Shown piece by piece: positions 33,557-41,726 of a DNA stretch of 64,000 nt. The stretch is from Pseudomonadota bacterium (lineage in GTDB: Bacteria > Pseudomonadota > Gammaproteobacteria > Xanthomonadales > Xanthomonadaceae): contig JAEZYE010000052.1 of the NCBI GenBank assembly GCA_023419315.1, positions 1-64,000 on the forward strand, given 5' to 3'. The stretch's first letter is position 1; each line of letters opens with the position of its first letter. Below the pieces are notes generated by a model. The model did no database searches. It was not told where the DNA came from and worked only from the letters and a program-made list of their open reading frames with translations. The position numbers and the translations under genes were made by a program.

Positions 33557-33573
33557 AATGACACCGGTTACCA
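33557..33573 (+). promoter_or_regulatory. Putative LacI-type operator before kduI
   Basis: AATGACACCGGTTACCA ends 58 bases before the kduI start. It is almost identical to the site at 28664 and shares AATGACACCG with the site at 24035. Confidence 0.65.
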
Positions 33574-33631
33574 GAGCCGCTAACATCGCCCTTCGATGAG
33601 CGGCCGTCTGCCGAATCCACTGGAGTGCTTC

Positions 33632-34480
33632 ATGTTCTGCAAGACCTACCACGCGACCCACCCCGACATGATGGCCGGCGCCAGCAACGACCAGCTCCGC
33701 GACCGCTATCTGATCAGCCGCCTGTTCGAGGCCGACACGGTGCAGTTGAACTATTCGCACAACGAACGCTTCGTCATCGGCGGCGCCGCGCCAGTCAGCG
33801 CGCGCGTCGAACTGCCGCGCCAGACCGAACCGGCGTCCGCCGCGGGCAAGCCTTTCCTGGAGCGCCGCGAGCTTGGCGTCATCAACGTCGGCCAGGGACG
33901 CGGCACGGTGACGGTCGATGGCGTCGCCTATCCGCTCGGGCCGAAGGACGGCCTGTATGTGGCGATGGGCAGCCAGGACGTGGCATTCGAATCCGACGAT
34001 GCGGCGCAGCCGGCGAAGTTCTACCTGACCTCCACGCCCGCGCATGCGCGCTTCGAAACGCGGGCACTGGCGATTGCCGATGCGGTCGCCCTGGAGCGCG
34101 GTTCGCTGGAGACCAGCAACGAACGCACCATCTACCAGTACATCGTTCCGGCCACCTGCCAGTCCTCGCAGTTGCTGCTGGGCCTGACCGTGCTGAAGAC
34201 CGGGAGCGTCTGGAACACGATGCCGCCGCATCTGCACGATCGCCGCTCGGAGGTCTATTTCTACTTCGACCTGGGCGAGAACGACCGCGTCTACCACTTC
34301 ATGGGCGAGCCCGAGGCGCAACGCCACATCGTCGTGCAGAACGACGAAGCCGTAGTGTCGCCGCCGTGGTCGATCCACATGGGTTCGGGCACCAGCAACT
34401 ACTGCTTCATCTGGGCGATGGGCGGAGAGAACCTCGACTACACCGACATGCACGTCCTGGACATCTGCCAGCTCAAGTAA
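33632..34480 (+). CDS. kduI: 5-keto-4-deoxyuronate isomerase
   Basis: KduI isomerises 5-keto-4-deoxyuronate, the ring-opened product of unsaturated galacturonate, to 2,5-diketo-3-deoxygluconate. The 282-aa protein has the conserved MFCKTYHATHPDMM start, VGQGRGTVTVDG, and the metal site MPPHLHDRRSEVYFYF (two His and a Glu) with a further His in PPWSIHMGSGTSNY. ATG 33632 has GGAG six bases upstream; an earlier in-frame ATG at 33596 adds 12 unrelated residues. It heads an operon with kduD and the acetylesterase fusion gene. Confidence 0.95.
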   Translation: MFCKTYHATHPDMMAGASNDQLRDRYLISRLFEADTVQLNYSHNERFVIGGAAPVSARVELPRQTEPASAAGKPFLERRELGVINVGQGRGTVTVDGVAYPLGPKDGLYVAMGSQDVAFESDDAAQPAKFYLTSTPAHARFETRALAIADAVALERGSLETSNERTIYQYIVPATCQSSQLLLGLTVLKTGSVWNTMPPHLHDRRSEVYFYFDLGENDRVYHFMGEPEAQRHIVVQNDEAVVSPPWSIHMGSGTSNYCFIWAMGGENLDYTDMHVLDICQLK

Positions 34481-34522
34481 GCGGCGCGTCCGCCAGCACA
34501 CACCACTCAAGCGGGGAATCGC

Positions 34523-35281
34523 ATGGCACACAATCCATTCAGTCTGGAAGGCAAGGTCGCCCTGGTCACCGGCGGCAACACGGGGCTTGGCCAGGGCATC
34601 GCGCTGGCGCTCGCGCAGGCCGGCGCCGATGTCGCGGTCGCCGGCATCGTCGAAGCCACCGAAACCGGTGAGCAGATCACGTCGACCGGCCGGCGCTTCC
34701 TCAACCTGCAGGCCAACCTCATCTCGATCGAGCCCGTCGAACGCCTGGTGCAGGAAACCGTCGCGGGGCTGGGCCGTTTCGACATCCTGGTCAACAACGC
34801 CGGCCTGATCCGTCGCGCCGACGCGGTGGAGTTCAGCGAGAAGGACTGGGACGACGTGATGAACGTGAACATCAAGAGCGCGTTCTTCATGTCGCAGGCC
34901 GCCGGCAAGCATTTCATCGCACAGGGCGGCGGCAAGATCATCAACATCGCGTCGATGCTGTCGTTCCAGGGCGGCATCCGCGTGCCTTCGTACACCGCAA
35001 GCAAGTCCGGCATCGCCGGCATCACCCGTCTGCTCGCCAACGAATGGGCGAACAAGGGCATCAACGTCAATGCGATCGCGCCCGGCTACATGGCGACCGA
35101 CAACACGGCGCAGCTGCGTGCCGATGAGGATCGCAGCAAGGCCATTCTCGATCGCATTCCCGCCGGCCGCTGGGGATTGCCGTCGGATCTTGCCGGCGCG
35201 GCCATCTTCCTGGCGTCCACCGCATCGGATTACGTCAACGGTGCAGTGATTCCGGTGGACGGCGGCTGGCTCGCACGCTGA
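34523..35281 (+). CDS. kduD: 2-dehydro-3-deoxy-D-gluconate 5-dehydrogenase KduD
   Basis: KduD reduces 2,5-diketo-3-deoxygluconate to 2-keto-3-deoxygluconate with NAD(P)H. The 252-aa short-chain dehydrogenase has the cofactor motif VTGGNTGLGQGIA, NNAGLIRRADAVEF, the catalytic IASMLSFQGGIRVPSYTASK (Ser, then YxxxK) and AIAPGYMATDNTAQLR, typical of KduD. A GGGGAA ribosome site lies before the ATG. It follows kduI by 42 bases and feeds KdgK, encoded 11 kb upstream under the same putative operator. Confidence 0.94.
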   Translation: MAHNPFSLEGKVALVTGGNTGLGQGIALALAQAGADVAVAGIVEATETGEQITSTGRRFLNLQANLISIEPVERLVQETVAGLGRFDILVNNAGLIRRADAVEFSEKDWDDVMNVNIKSAFFMSQAAGKHFIAQGGGKIINIASMLSFQGGIRVPSYTASKSGIAGITRLLANEWANKGINVNAIAPGYMATDNTAQLRADEDRSKAILDRIPAGRWGLPSDLAGAAIFLASTASDYVNGAVIPVDGGWLAR

Positions 35282-35355
35282 CCGCGGCACGCGCCGCGCA
35301 GGGAAATCTGCCGGCGCGTGCCAGACCGATGCCCGACCGCGCTGGAGGATCGCGC

Positions 35356-36477
35356 ATGACACGCTGGTTCGCCGCACCGTTGTTGGCCTTTGTACTTTCC
35401 GCGCATGGCGCCGAAACACCCCGGCAGGTGTTCATCGCAGGCGATTCGACCGCCAGCGAGTACGGCGCCGAACGCGCGCCGCGCGAAGGTTGGGGCCAGC
35501 AGTTGCAGACGTTCCTGGACGAGCGCCAAGTCGTCGTCCGCAACCATGCGAAAAGTGGACGCAGCGCACGCAGCTTCATCGAGGAAGGCTGGTTCGAAGG
35601 TGTAAAGCAGGGGCTCCGCGCCGGCGATGTGTTGTTGATCCAGTTCGGCCACAACGACGCCAAGCAGGAAGCACCCGAGCGCTACAACGAACCGCGCGAT
35701 GCATTCCCGCGCTGGCTGATGCGCTACATCACGCTCGCGCGCGACGCCGGCGCCACGCCCATCCTCGTCACGCCAGTCGCGCGGCGCAAGTTCGACCACG
35801 GCCAGTTGCTCGACACCCATGGTCTGTATGCGGAAGCGGTGCGTCAGCTCGCGCAGCGCGAGGGCGTCGGCCTCATCGATCTGACGGCCAGCAGCATGGA
35901 CTGGCTGCGTGCGTTGGGCGACGACGCATCGAAGGCGTACTACATGCACGTGCCGGCGCAACAGCAGGCCGATGACACGCATTTCCAGCAGCGCGGCGCC
36001 GTGATGGTGGCCTGCCTCGTCGTCGATGGCTGGATACGGCTGGATGCATCGCTCGCAGCACATGTGATCCGCGATACCGATTGCGGTGCGCCACCGACTG
36101 CAAGGGCGGACCGCGTGGCGCAGGCACATCCATCACTCATCGTGCACGAGCGGGACGTCGCTTCGACGCAGAGCGGGCCGCATGGCGGCGTCGGGCCCAC
36201 CACCGCCTATCCCTTCTTCCGCGACGCGCCTGCGCTGGGTTTCGAGTTCCGCAAGCGCGTGCTGCCGCGCGGCGCAGGCATCGGCCTGCACCAGCACCAC
36301 AAGGACGAGATCTATTACGTGCTGAGCGGCCGCGGACGTTACGTACTGGACGGCGCCGTGCATGAGGTTTCGGCCGGCGATGCCATGCTCACGCGGCCCG
36401 GCAGTACGCATGCGATCGAACAGACGGGTGAGCAGGATCTCGTCCTGCTGATCATGTATGCGCGCAAGTCGCCCTGA
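35356..36477 (+). CDS. Rhamnogalacturonan acetylesterase-like SGNH hydrolase fused to a cupin
   Basis: Residues 1-245 form a GDSL/SGNH esterase: signal peptide ending SAHGAE, block I VFIAGDSTASEYG with the nucleophile Ser, HAKSGRSARSF (block II Gly), LIQFGHNDAKQE (block III Asn) and DDTHFQQRGA (catalytic Asp and His). This pattern is that of rhamnogalacturonan acetylesterases, which strip acetyl groups from pectin. Residues about 285-373 form a cupin with GIGLHQHHKDEIYYVLSG and GDAMLTRPGSTH, both metal-binding motifs intact. ATG 35356 has GGAGG upstream. The fused cupin is exported with the esterase; whether it binds sugar or opens unsaturated uronate rings is open. Confidence 0.85.
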   Translation: MTRWFAAPLLAFVLSAHGAETPRQVFIAGDSTASEYGAERAPREGWGQQLQTFLDERQVVVRNHAKSGRSARSFIEEGWFEGVKQGLRAGDVLLIQFGHNDAKQEAPERYNEPRDAFPRWLMRYITLARDAGATPILVTPVARRKFDHGQLLDTHGLYAEAVRQLAQREGVGLIDLTASSMDWLRALGDDASKAYYMHVPAQQQADDTHFQQRGAVMVACLVVDGWIRLDASLAAHVIRDTDCGAPPTARADRVAQAHPSLIVHERDVASTQSGPHGGVGPTTAYPFFRDAPALGFEFRKRVLPRGAGIGLHQHHKDEIYYVLSGRGRYVLDGAVHEVSAGDAMLTRPGSTHAIEQTGEQDLVLLIMYARKSP

Positions 36478-36501
36478 AATGCGCGTTGTGTCCAGGCGCG
36501 G

Positions 36502-36972
36502 TTACGGCGCAGGGCGATCCCAGCGGCGATAGGTGTCGTCCAGACTCTTGCGGATGCGCCGGTACGATGCGGTGCCCGGTTTGACGTCCAACCGCATCGC
36601 CACCCCGCGCCAGCCATCACCGTGATCACGCGACCATTCGCGCACGACGGCGCGGCACGGCTGCCCGGCCACACCGGCCAGCGCGCACGCCATGTAGATG
36701 TCGCCGGCACTCCAGTCCGGCTGTTTCATCATCGCTTCGACGTAGCTGCGCGGGACGCTGTGGTAGCGCGCCATCTCGTCGGCGAAGGCGGCGGGATAGC
36801 GCGCCGCGTAATCATTGATGTCGGCCAGGCGCCGGTCGATATACGCATCGCCGCTGCCCGGCCACTCGGCCATCTTCGGTGTGTCCGCGTCCTGCGCGGC
36901 ATGCACCGATGACACGGACAGCACAGCCAGCAGGCCGGCGCAGAAAAGAAAGCGGCGCGGAGTGAGAGACAT
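36502..36972 (-). CDS. Exported protein of unknown function
   Basis: This 156-aa protein starts MSLTPRRFLFCAGLLAVLSV and has a signal peptide ending VHAAQD, so it is periplasmic. The mature part includes RLADINDYAARYPAAFADEM, VEAMMKQPDWSAGDIYMAC and REWSRDHGDGWRGVAMRL, a compact helical domain with two cysteines that could pair. I recognise no family. It is convergent with the acetylesterase gene (24 bases between stops) and stands alone. Confidence 0.7.
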   Translation of the reverse strand: MSLTPRRFLFCAGLLAVLSVSSVHAAQDADTPKMAEWPGSGDAYIDRRLADINDYAARYPAAFADEMARYHSVPRSYVEAMMKQPDWSAGDIYMACALAGVAGQPCRAVVREWSRDHGDGWRGVAMRLDVKPGTASYRRIRKSLDDTYRRWDRPAP

Positions 36973-37081
36973 GCAGGCATTCTGCCATCACTCACTGCGC
37001 GCCGCAGGCCATCAACACGATGTGTGGAAGGACGTCGTTCTTCCAGCGGGCATCGTTGCAGAAGGGTTCAAGACGGGGTGA

Positions 37082-37543
37082 TCAATCCCGGCCGCGTCCA
37101 CCACGGCGATGTTTGTCGCGCTGCTTCCAGCGCCTGTCGTCATCCCAGCGATCGTCACGGTCGTACCGGTCACGACGGTCGTGGCGGTAGTAATCGTGGC
37201 GATCACGGTCGACGTAGCGGACAACGACCGGCGCATTGCGGTAATAGCCATAGGCATGTCCACGCGGCCGCGACGGAGCGCGATACACGACGTGGCGCGG
37301 CACATACCGGTAATAGGTGGGACGGTGGTAGCGGTCGCGCACCACGATCAACCTGTCGCCGTAACCGTAACCCGGACCGTGGCGGTAATAAGGCTGTCCG
37401 CTGTGGTAGATGACGTCGGCCACATCCACGATGACGCGAACCAGATCGTCGCTGGCGCGTGCCTGCGTCGGCGTCAGCGCCGCCAGGCCCAGGCCGGTTG
37501 CGAAAATCACCGGTGCCATCAGTCGTGCAAGGGAAAGTGCCAT
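37082..37543 (-). CDS. Exported Tyr/Arg/Asp-rich protein of unknown function
   Basis: A 153-aa protein with a signal peptide (ending ARASDD) and a strong GGAGGAGACGAC ribosome site. After a short VRVIVDVADVIYHSG segment the mature chain is dominated by Tyr, Arg, His and Asp (YYRHGPGYGYGD, then RYDRDDRWDDDRRW) and ends in a basic tail. Such periplasmic, low-complexity proteins are common in this bacterial family and some resemble RcnB-like metal-homeostasis proteins, but I cannot assign one. The composition may mean metal or nucleic acid binding, or disorder. Confidence 0.7.
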   Translation of the reverse strand: MALSLARLMAPVIFATGLGLAALTPTQARASDDLVRVIVDVADVIYHSGQPYYRHGPGYGYGDRLIVVRDRYHRPTYYRYVPRHVVYRAPSRPRGHAYGYYRNAPVVVRYVDRDRHDYYRHDRRDRYDRDDRWDDDRRWKQRDKHRRGGRGRD

Positions 37544-37686
37544 GTCGTCTCCTCCGGGTCGCCCGCGAAGCGGGCCCTGGACGAAAGATGTCGTGTTGCG
37601 GGTGAATGTGATTTTAATCGCGACCCAGTCCAGCGCCGCGCATCCGCGCCATACACACGCCGTTAATCGGGCCGACGAAGAAGCCG

Positions 37687-38406
37687 TCAGATGCGACCTT
37701 CACGGATGCGGTCCAGCACCTCGGGCCACTCGGCCGCTCCCGCCACCGTGGCCAGGCGCGGCACGGCCTCACCCAGTCCGTGTTCGGTTTCCAGCGCCCA
37801 GGTGACGTGGTACGGCATGTGGATGCCCCAGCCGCCGAGCTGGATGATCGGCTCGATATCCGAGCGCAGCGAATTGCCGATCATGACGAAGGCGTCCGGC
37901 GCAACGTCCAGTTCGGCGAGAACACGCGTGTAGGTGGGAACGTCCTTTTCGGACACCACCTCGATGCGATGGAACACATCGGCCAGGCCGGATTGCGCAA
38001 TCTTCGCTTCCTGGTGGAACAGATCGCCTTTGGTGATCAAAACGATTTCATGCTGTTGCGCGATACGTTCGACGGCTTCGCGCACGCCGGGCAGCAATTC
38101 CACCGGATGCTGCAACGTTGCACGACCGATCTCGATCACCCGGCGCAGATCATGTGCGCTGATGCGTTCGTCCGTCATTGCGATCGCGGTCTCCAGCATC
38201 GACAGCGTCATGCCTTTCACGCCATAGCCGAAGATCTTCAGGTTGCGGCGTTCGGTGTCGAGCAGGTGCTGCTGCATGCGGCGATCGCCGAGATCGATGT
38301 AGGTGGACAGAATCGCCTCGAAGTCCTTCTCGGCCAGTCGGTAGTAGTCCTCGCTCTTCCACAGCGTGTCATCGCCATCGAACCCTACCCAGCGAATCGC
38401 GTGCAT
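37687..38406 (-). CDS. HAD-superfamily hydrolase
   Basis: The 239-aa protein has motif I WVGFDGDDTLW with the nucleophilic Asp, motif II EIVLITKGDLF, and motif III/IV AFVMIGNSLRSDIEPI (Asp pair). It is a cytoplasmic phosphatase or related hydrolase on a small phosphorylated compound, with an inserted helical cap between motifs I and II. An AGGACAGG ribosome site precedes ATG 38406. It is not obviously in an operon; the substrate is unknown. Confidence 0.85.
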   Translation of the reverse strand: MHAIRWVGFDGDDTLWKSEDYYRLAEKDFEAILSTYIDLGDRRMQQHLLDTERRNLKIFGYGVKGMTLSMLETAIAMTDERISAHDLRRVIEIGRATLQHPVELLPGVREAVERIAQQHEIVLITKGDLFHQEAKIAQSGLADVFHRIEVVSEKDVPTYTRVLAELDVAPDAFVMIGNSLRSDIEPIIQLGGWGIHMPYHVTWALETEHGLGEAVPRLATVAGAAEWPEVLDRIREGRI

Positions 38407-38468
38407 GGCCTGTCCTGTTCGTGCAAAGGGCCGCGCAGCATAGCAGCGTGCGGAAACCCGACCACGGC

Positions 38469-38506
38469 AAAAAAAGAAGGGCGACCCCGCGACAGGATCG
38501 CCCTTC
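38469..38506 (-). terminator. Rho-independent terminator, minus strand
   Basis: On the minus strand GAAGGGCGA and TCGCCCTTC form a nine-base stem followed by seven T. It ends transcription from the proline-rich lipoprotein gene. Confidence 0.8.
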
Positions 38507-38576
38507 TCGCCTCGGCGTCGCAGCCGGTGACAGGCGGACCGGCGTCACGCGACGTCTGCTGCACACGCTCCCGGCG

Positions 38577-38939
38577 TCAGTCGGCCGGAGGCGTGCCGGA
38601 GCCCGCCGGAGGCGGCGGCGTCTGGCTGTCGGTGCTCGCCGGCGGCGTCTGGGATTCGGTCGGCGGCGGGATCTGGGCCGGGTCCGTCGGAGTCGTCGAA
38701 GTCGGTGGCGTCGTCGAGGTCGGCGGCGTCATCGGATCCGAGGGTGGCGGCGTCATGGCCGGGTCAGTGGTGGTATCGGCCGGCGGCGCCGTGGTGTCCG
38801 CAGGCGGTGTCGTCTCTGCCGGCGGCGTCACCACTTCCTCGTCGGCCGTGCGATTGCAGGCGCCCAGCGACAGCACCGCCGCAACCAGGGCAGCGGTCAA
38901 CAGACTGGAGCGCATATAGGGATGGGTTGTGGTTTTCAT
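38577..38939 (-). CDS. Proline/threonine-rich lipoprotein
   Basis: A 120-aa protein with a type II signal (LSLGAC lipobox, Cys near residue 28) and AGGAGG before ATG 38939. The mature part is almost wholly Pro, Thr, Ser and Asp in short repeats of the PPADTT, PPTSTT and TPPAST kind, so it is probably a disordered linker or cell-envelope spacer. No catalytic motif is present. It lies 50 bases downstream of an EF-hand protein gene in the same direction; the three genes 39765 to 38577 may form one unit. Confidence 0.72.
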   Translation of the reverse strand: MKTTTHPYMRSSLLTAALVAAVLSLGACNRTADEEVVTPPAETTPPADTTAPPADTTTDPAMTPPPSDPMTPPTSTTPPTSTTPTDPAQIPPPTESQTPPASTDSQTPPPPAGSGTPPAD

Positions 38940-38988
38940 GCATCCTCCTGACGTCATCGCCCCCGTGGGGGCGGGGGCAGTTCCGGTT

Positions 38989-39312
38989 TCATCGATGCGG
39001 GGTGGCCTGCTTGTCCGGCTTGTAGCTCCCGTATTCAGCAGCCGTGAGCTTGCCGTCCGCGTCCTGATCCAGGGTTCCGAACGCCTGGGTCAGCGCCGGG
39101 TCGACCGCGGCTTCGTCCTTGCCGATGCTGCCGTCGCCATTGGCGTCGAGTTCGTCGAATGTGCGAGGCGCGGGGGTAGCGGCATCGGTGGTGGGCGGCG
39201 CATCGGTCTGTGTCGTCGGACGCGGTGAATCCTGTTCCTGCGCCAGGACAATGCCCGGTGCCAGAAGGCTTGTGCACATGAGTGCACCGAACAGAGTGAC
39301 GTAGCGTTTCAT
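38989..39312 (-). CDS. Exported EF-hand calcium-binding protein
   Basis: A 107-aa protein with signal peptide ending IVLAQEQ and ATG 39312 preceded by GGGAGGAG. Two EF-hand loops are visible: DANGDGSIGKDE and DQDADGKLTAAE, each with Asp at positions 1, 3 and 5 and Glu at 12. They are separated by about 24 residues as in a paired EF domain. It should bind calcium in the periplasm. A second, similar EF-hand protein is encoded just upstream. Confidence 0.82.
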   Translation of the reverse strand: MKRYVTLFGALMCTSLLAPGIVLAQEQDSPRPTTQTDAPPTTDAATPAPRTFDELDANGDGSIGKDEAAVDPALTQAFGTLDQDADGKLTAAEYGSYKPDKQATPHR

Positions 39313-39331
39313 GCGGACTCCTCCCTGATCG

Positions 39332-39357
39332 GCCGGGGGCGATGTACCGCCCCCGGC
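39332..39357 (-). other. GC-rich hairpin between the two EF-hand genes
   Basis: GCCGGGGGCG and CGCCCCCGGC form a ten-base stem with a six-base loop and no T-run. A similar short CGCCCCC/GGGGGCG hairpin lies near 38957-38972 in the next gap. They may adjust relative mRNA stability between genes. Confidence 0.4.
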
Positions 39358-39399
39358 TCCGCGGCTTTGGTGAAGCGCCGCGGACATCAATTCATCGGA

Positions 39400-39765
39400 T
39401 TACTTCTGCGGCTCGCTGTAGTTCTTCTCGACGAACGCCTTGTATTCCTCGGCGGTCAGCGAGCCGTCGGTGTTGGCATCGGCCTTGTCGAAGACCTGCG
39501 AGAGGCCGGCATTGGCGGAAGCTTCTTCCTTGGTGATGTTGCCGTCACCGTCCTTGTCGATGTCAGCCCAGCCCTGCTGGCTGCCCGACTGCGTGGACTG
39601 CTGCGCCGACTGCTCGGCACCGCCGGTCGCCTGATCGGTCGACTGCGTGGACTGGGTCTGCTGCGGCTGCTGCTGCGCCTGCGTGTCCTGCGCAAAGGCA
39701 ATCGGCGTGGCGACGGCGGCACCCAGGGCAATCAGGGCGATCAGCGGCTTGTTGAACTTGGTCAT
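39400..39765 (-). CDS. Exported EF-hand protein with Gln-rich linker
   Basis: A 121-aa protein with a signal peptide ending PIAFAQD, a 40-residue Gln/Ser/Thr linker (TQAQQQPQQTQSTQST and onwards), then two EF-hand loops, DKDGDGNITKEE and DANTDGSLTAEE, spaced as a pair. It should bind calcium outside the cytoplasm. It is the first of two EF-hand genes in the same direction, probably a duplicated pair with different linkers. Confidence 0.8.
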   Translation of the reverse strand: MTKFNKPLIALIALGAAVATPIAFAQDTQAQQQPQQTQSTQSTDQATGGAEQSAQQSTQSGSQQGWADIDKDGDGNITKEEASANAGLSQVFDKADANTDGSLTAEEYKAFVEKNYSEPQK

Positions 39766-39997
39766 CGTCGTTAGCTCCGTTTCTTGGGAAGTGAGAGTGC
39801 GTCCTGTAGCGCACGATGCCGACGATGCCGATGTTGTTCTGAATCGATCCTGCTGCTTGAAATGAACATGCACGCGCGCTTAACCAAGCCCGCGAATCTT
39901 TGGTTTACCCATCTCGTTAGTGAACCGTGACGACGATGTGCAGCCGCCATCGCGACGTGATGCACGCATCAGATCGATGTTCAAACGGCGTTTTTTC

Positions 39998-40375
39998 TCA
40001 GCCGTTCGAAACGTTGTCTTCACGCGGGTGGCGGCTGAACCATTGCCAACCTGATACGACACCGGAGAGCGCGCCGATGATTTCGCACACGACGCGGGCG
40101 CCCAATGCGTCGGGATCGTGGATCGCCTGCAGTGCGAGCCGCGCATAGAGCGGCGATTCAAGTTTCATCATGCCGAGATAGAACAGGTTCCAGGCATCGA
40201 TGCCGGCGCCAATCACCACGGCGAGTACGCACGACCAGCCGATGGCGTGCCCGATTGACCAGCCCAGTGATCGGCAGATTGCCTGCCACCCTGCATAGAT
40301 CAGCAGACCGATCAGGAACGCAATGAGGCCGGCTTCGAGTGCACCGAGGAATCCGTAATGCAGGGGCAGGTTCAT
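39998..40375 (-). CDS. Small integral membrane protein of unknown function
   Basis: A 125-aa protein with about three hydrophobic helices: FLGALEAGLIAFLIGLLIYA, then IGHAIGWSCVLAVVIGAGID and VCEIIGALSGVVSGWQWF. The frame is open to 40705 but ATG 40375 gives a natural membrane-protein start (MNLPLHYGFL). No family is recognised. It is divergent from the NAD(P)-binding protein gene at 40491. Confidence 0.6.
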   Translation of the reverse strand: MNLPLHYGFLGALEAGLIAFLIGLLIYAGWQAICRSLGWSIGHAIGWSCVLAVVIGAGIDAWNLFYLGMMKLESPLYARLALQAIHDPDALGARVVCEIIGALSGVVSGWQWFSRHPREDNVSNG

Positions 40376-40490
40376 GCGTACGCGGCACTCGTCTCGCGGT
40401 GGTTCACCGGTGGGGGAAACCGGTCGCGCTCGCGCCGGGCGGCATAGGATAAGCGATGGCCGCAACCCGTGAGGCGGCCCGGAATCCCGC

Positions 40491-41144
40491 ATGGACACTC
40501 TGCTGCTGTTGGGCGCGACCGGCCTGGTGGGACGCGCCACGCTTGCGCTGGCGCTGGAGGATGCCGCCATCGGACGCGTCATCGCACCGACGCGTCGCGC
40601 ATTGCCGTCCCACCCGCACCTGATCAATCCGGTGATCGATTTCGATGATCCGGATTTCCGCATTCCGGAACTGCGCATCGACGGCGTCATCTGCGCGCTC
40701 GGCACGACACTGCGCGATGCCGGCAGCCGCGATGCGTTCCGCCGTGTCGACTTCGACTATCCGCTGCAGTTCGCGCGCGTCGCCAAGGCCCACGGCGCAC
40801 GCGTGTTCGCACTGGTGTCGGCCATGGGCGCTTCCGCACGTTCACCCGTGTTCTATTCGCGCACCAAGGGCGAACTGGAACAGGCGCTGCGCGAAGTGGG
40901 TTTCGAGTCGCTGGTGTTCGTGCGCCCGGGACTTCTGGGGGGTCAACGCGCACGCACGCGACCGATGGAACAGTGGGCGCAACGCGTCCTCGGAAGAATG
41001 GAACGCGTGCAGCCACGACGTTGGCGGGTGGTGCCGCCCGAGGCGGTCGCCCAGACCTTGATTGCCGGCGTGCTGCAGGCGCCGCCGGGCGTCTATCTCA
41101 TCGAGTCGCAGGACATCCGCTCAGACCAGCGGCGCACGCTCTGA
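40491..41144 (+). CDS. NAD(P)-binding Rossmann-fold protein (atypical SDR)
   Basis: The 217-aa protein begins LLLLGATGLVGRATLALAL, the cofactor-binding motif of atypical short-chain dehydrogenases. It has CALGTTLRDAGSRDAFRRVD, ALVSAMGASARSPVFYSRTK with the YxxxK pair, and FVRPGLLGG, the pattern of the TIP30/HTATIP2-like group. These are cytoplasmic oxidoreductases or NADPH sensors of uncertain substrate. Its last 24 bases overlap the convergent DUF1453 gene. Confidence 0.82.
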   Translation: MDTLLLLGATGLVGRATLALALEDAAIGRVIAPTRRALPSHPHLINPVIDFDDPDFRIPELRIDGVICALGTTLRDAGSRDAFRRVDFDYPLQFARVAKAHGARVFALVSAMGASARSPVFYSRTKGELEQALREVGFESLVFVRPGLLGGQRARTRPMEQWAQRVLGRMERVQPRRWRVVPPEAVAQTLIAGVLQAPPGVYLIESQDIRSDQRRTL

Positions 41145-41642
41145 TTGCAGGCGGCGCATGCGCAGCCACACGCCGACATTGAGCAGCAGGAAATAGGCCA
41201 CCAGCGTGCCGGCGAAACCCATCGTCAATGGACTGGCTTGCTGCGCGGTCGCGGCGGCGCCGTCTCCGAATGCACCCTGCGACCAGCGCCACGCCAACCG
41301 GCCCACCAGCAACAGCGTCAGCACCGCGCCGATCCACGGATTCGGCACATACGTCGGCAAGCCTTCATGCCATTCGAAGCGCGTGTGCTTGAGTGCGAGC
41401 GCACCCAGCGCCGCGCCGGCGATCAGTCCCAGGCCGACGGCAGGACGAACATGCGGCAGGAACCAGAAACCGACCATCAGCGCCGCCAGCAGGCACGTCA
41501 TCAGCGCGACGCGCACCGCGTTGCGGGCCGGCTGCCAGGGTTGGCGGCCGAAGCTGCGGCGAATGCGGCGATACATCACCCAGCCGATGCCGGCAGTGGC
41601 GAGATACGGGGTCAACGTGGTGAGGCTGACGACGGCAGGCAT
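41121..41642 (-). CDS. Membrane protein, CcdC/DUF1453-like
   Basis: A 173-aa protein with about four to five transmembrane helices. The first helix is followed by YRRIRRSFGRQPW, a conserved basic motif of DUF1453 (CcdC-like) proteins. ATG 41642 has GGAG about ten bases upstream. Function is unknown; CcdC in Bacillus relates to cytochrome c maturation, but that role is not implied here without further genes. It converges on and overlaps the SDR gene. Confidence 0.7.
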   Translation of the reverse strand: MPAVVSLTTLTPYLATAGIGWVMYRRIRRSFGRQPWQPARNAVRVALMTCLLAALMVGFWFLPHVRPAVGLGLIAGAALGALALKHTRFEWHEGLPTYVPNPWIGAVLTLLLVGRLAWRWSQGAFGDGAAATAQQASPLTMGFAGTLVAYFLLLNVGVWLRMRRLQSERAPLV

Positions 41643-41726
41643 GGGCGGGCTCCGGAAAGGACATGCGCACGGTAGCCCACCCACCGGTCCGCACCGTAGT
41701 GCAGGTTGTCACTTCTTTCGAGGAGC

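Noticed and set aside
33536..35419. 627-codon minus-strand open frame
   Set aside because: Antisense to kduI and kduD, both unmistakable.
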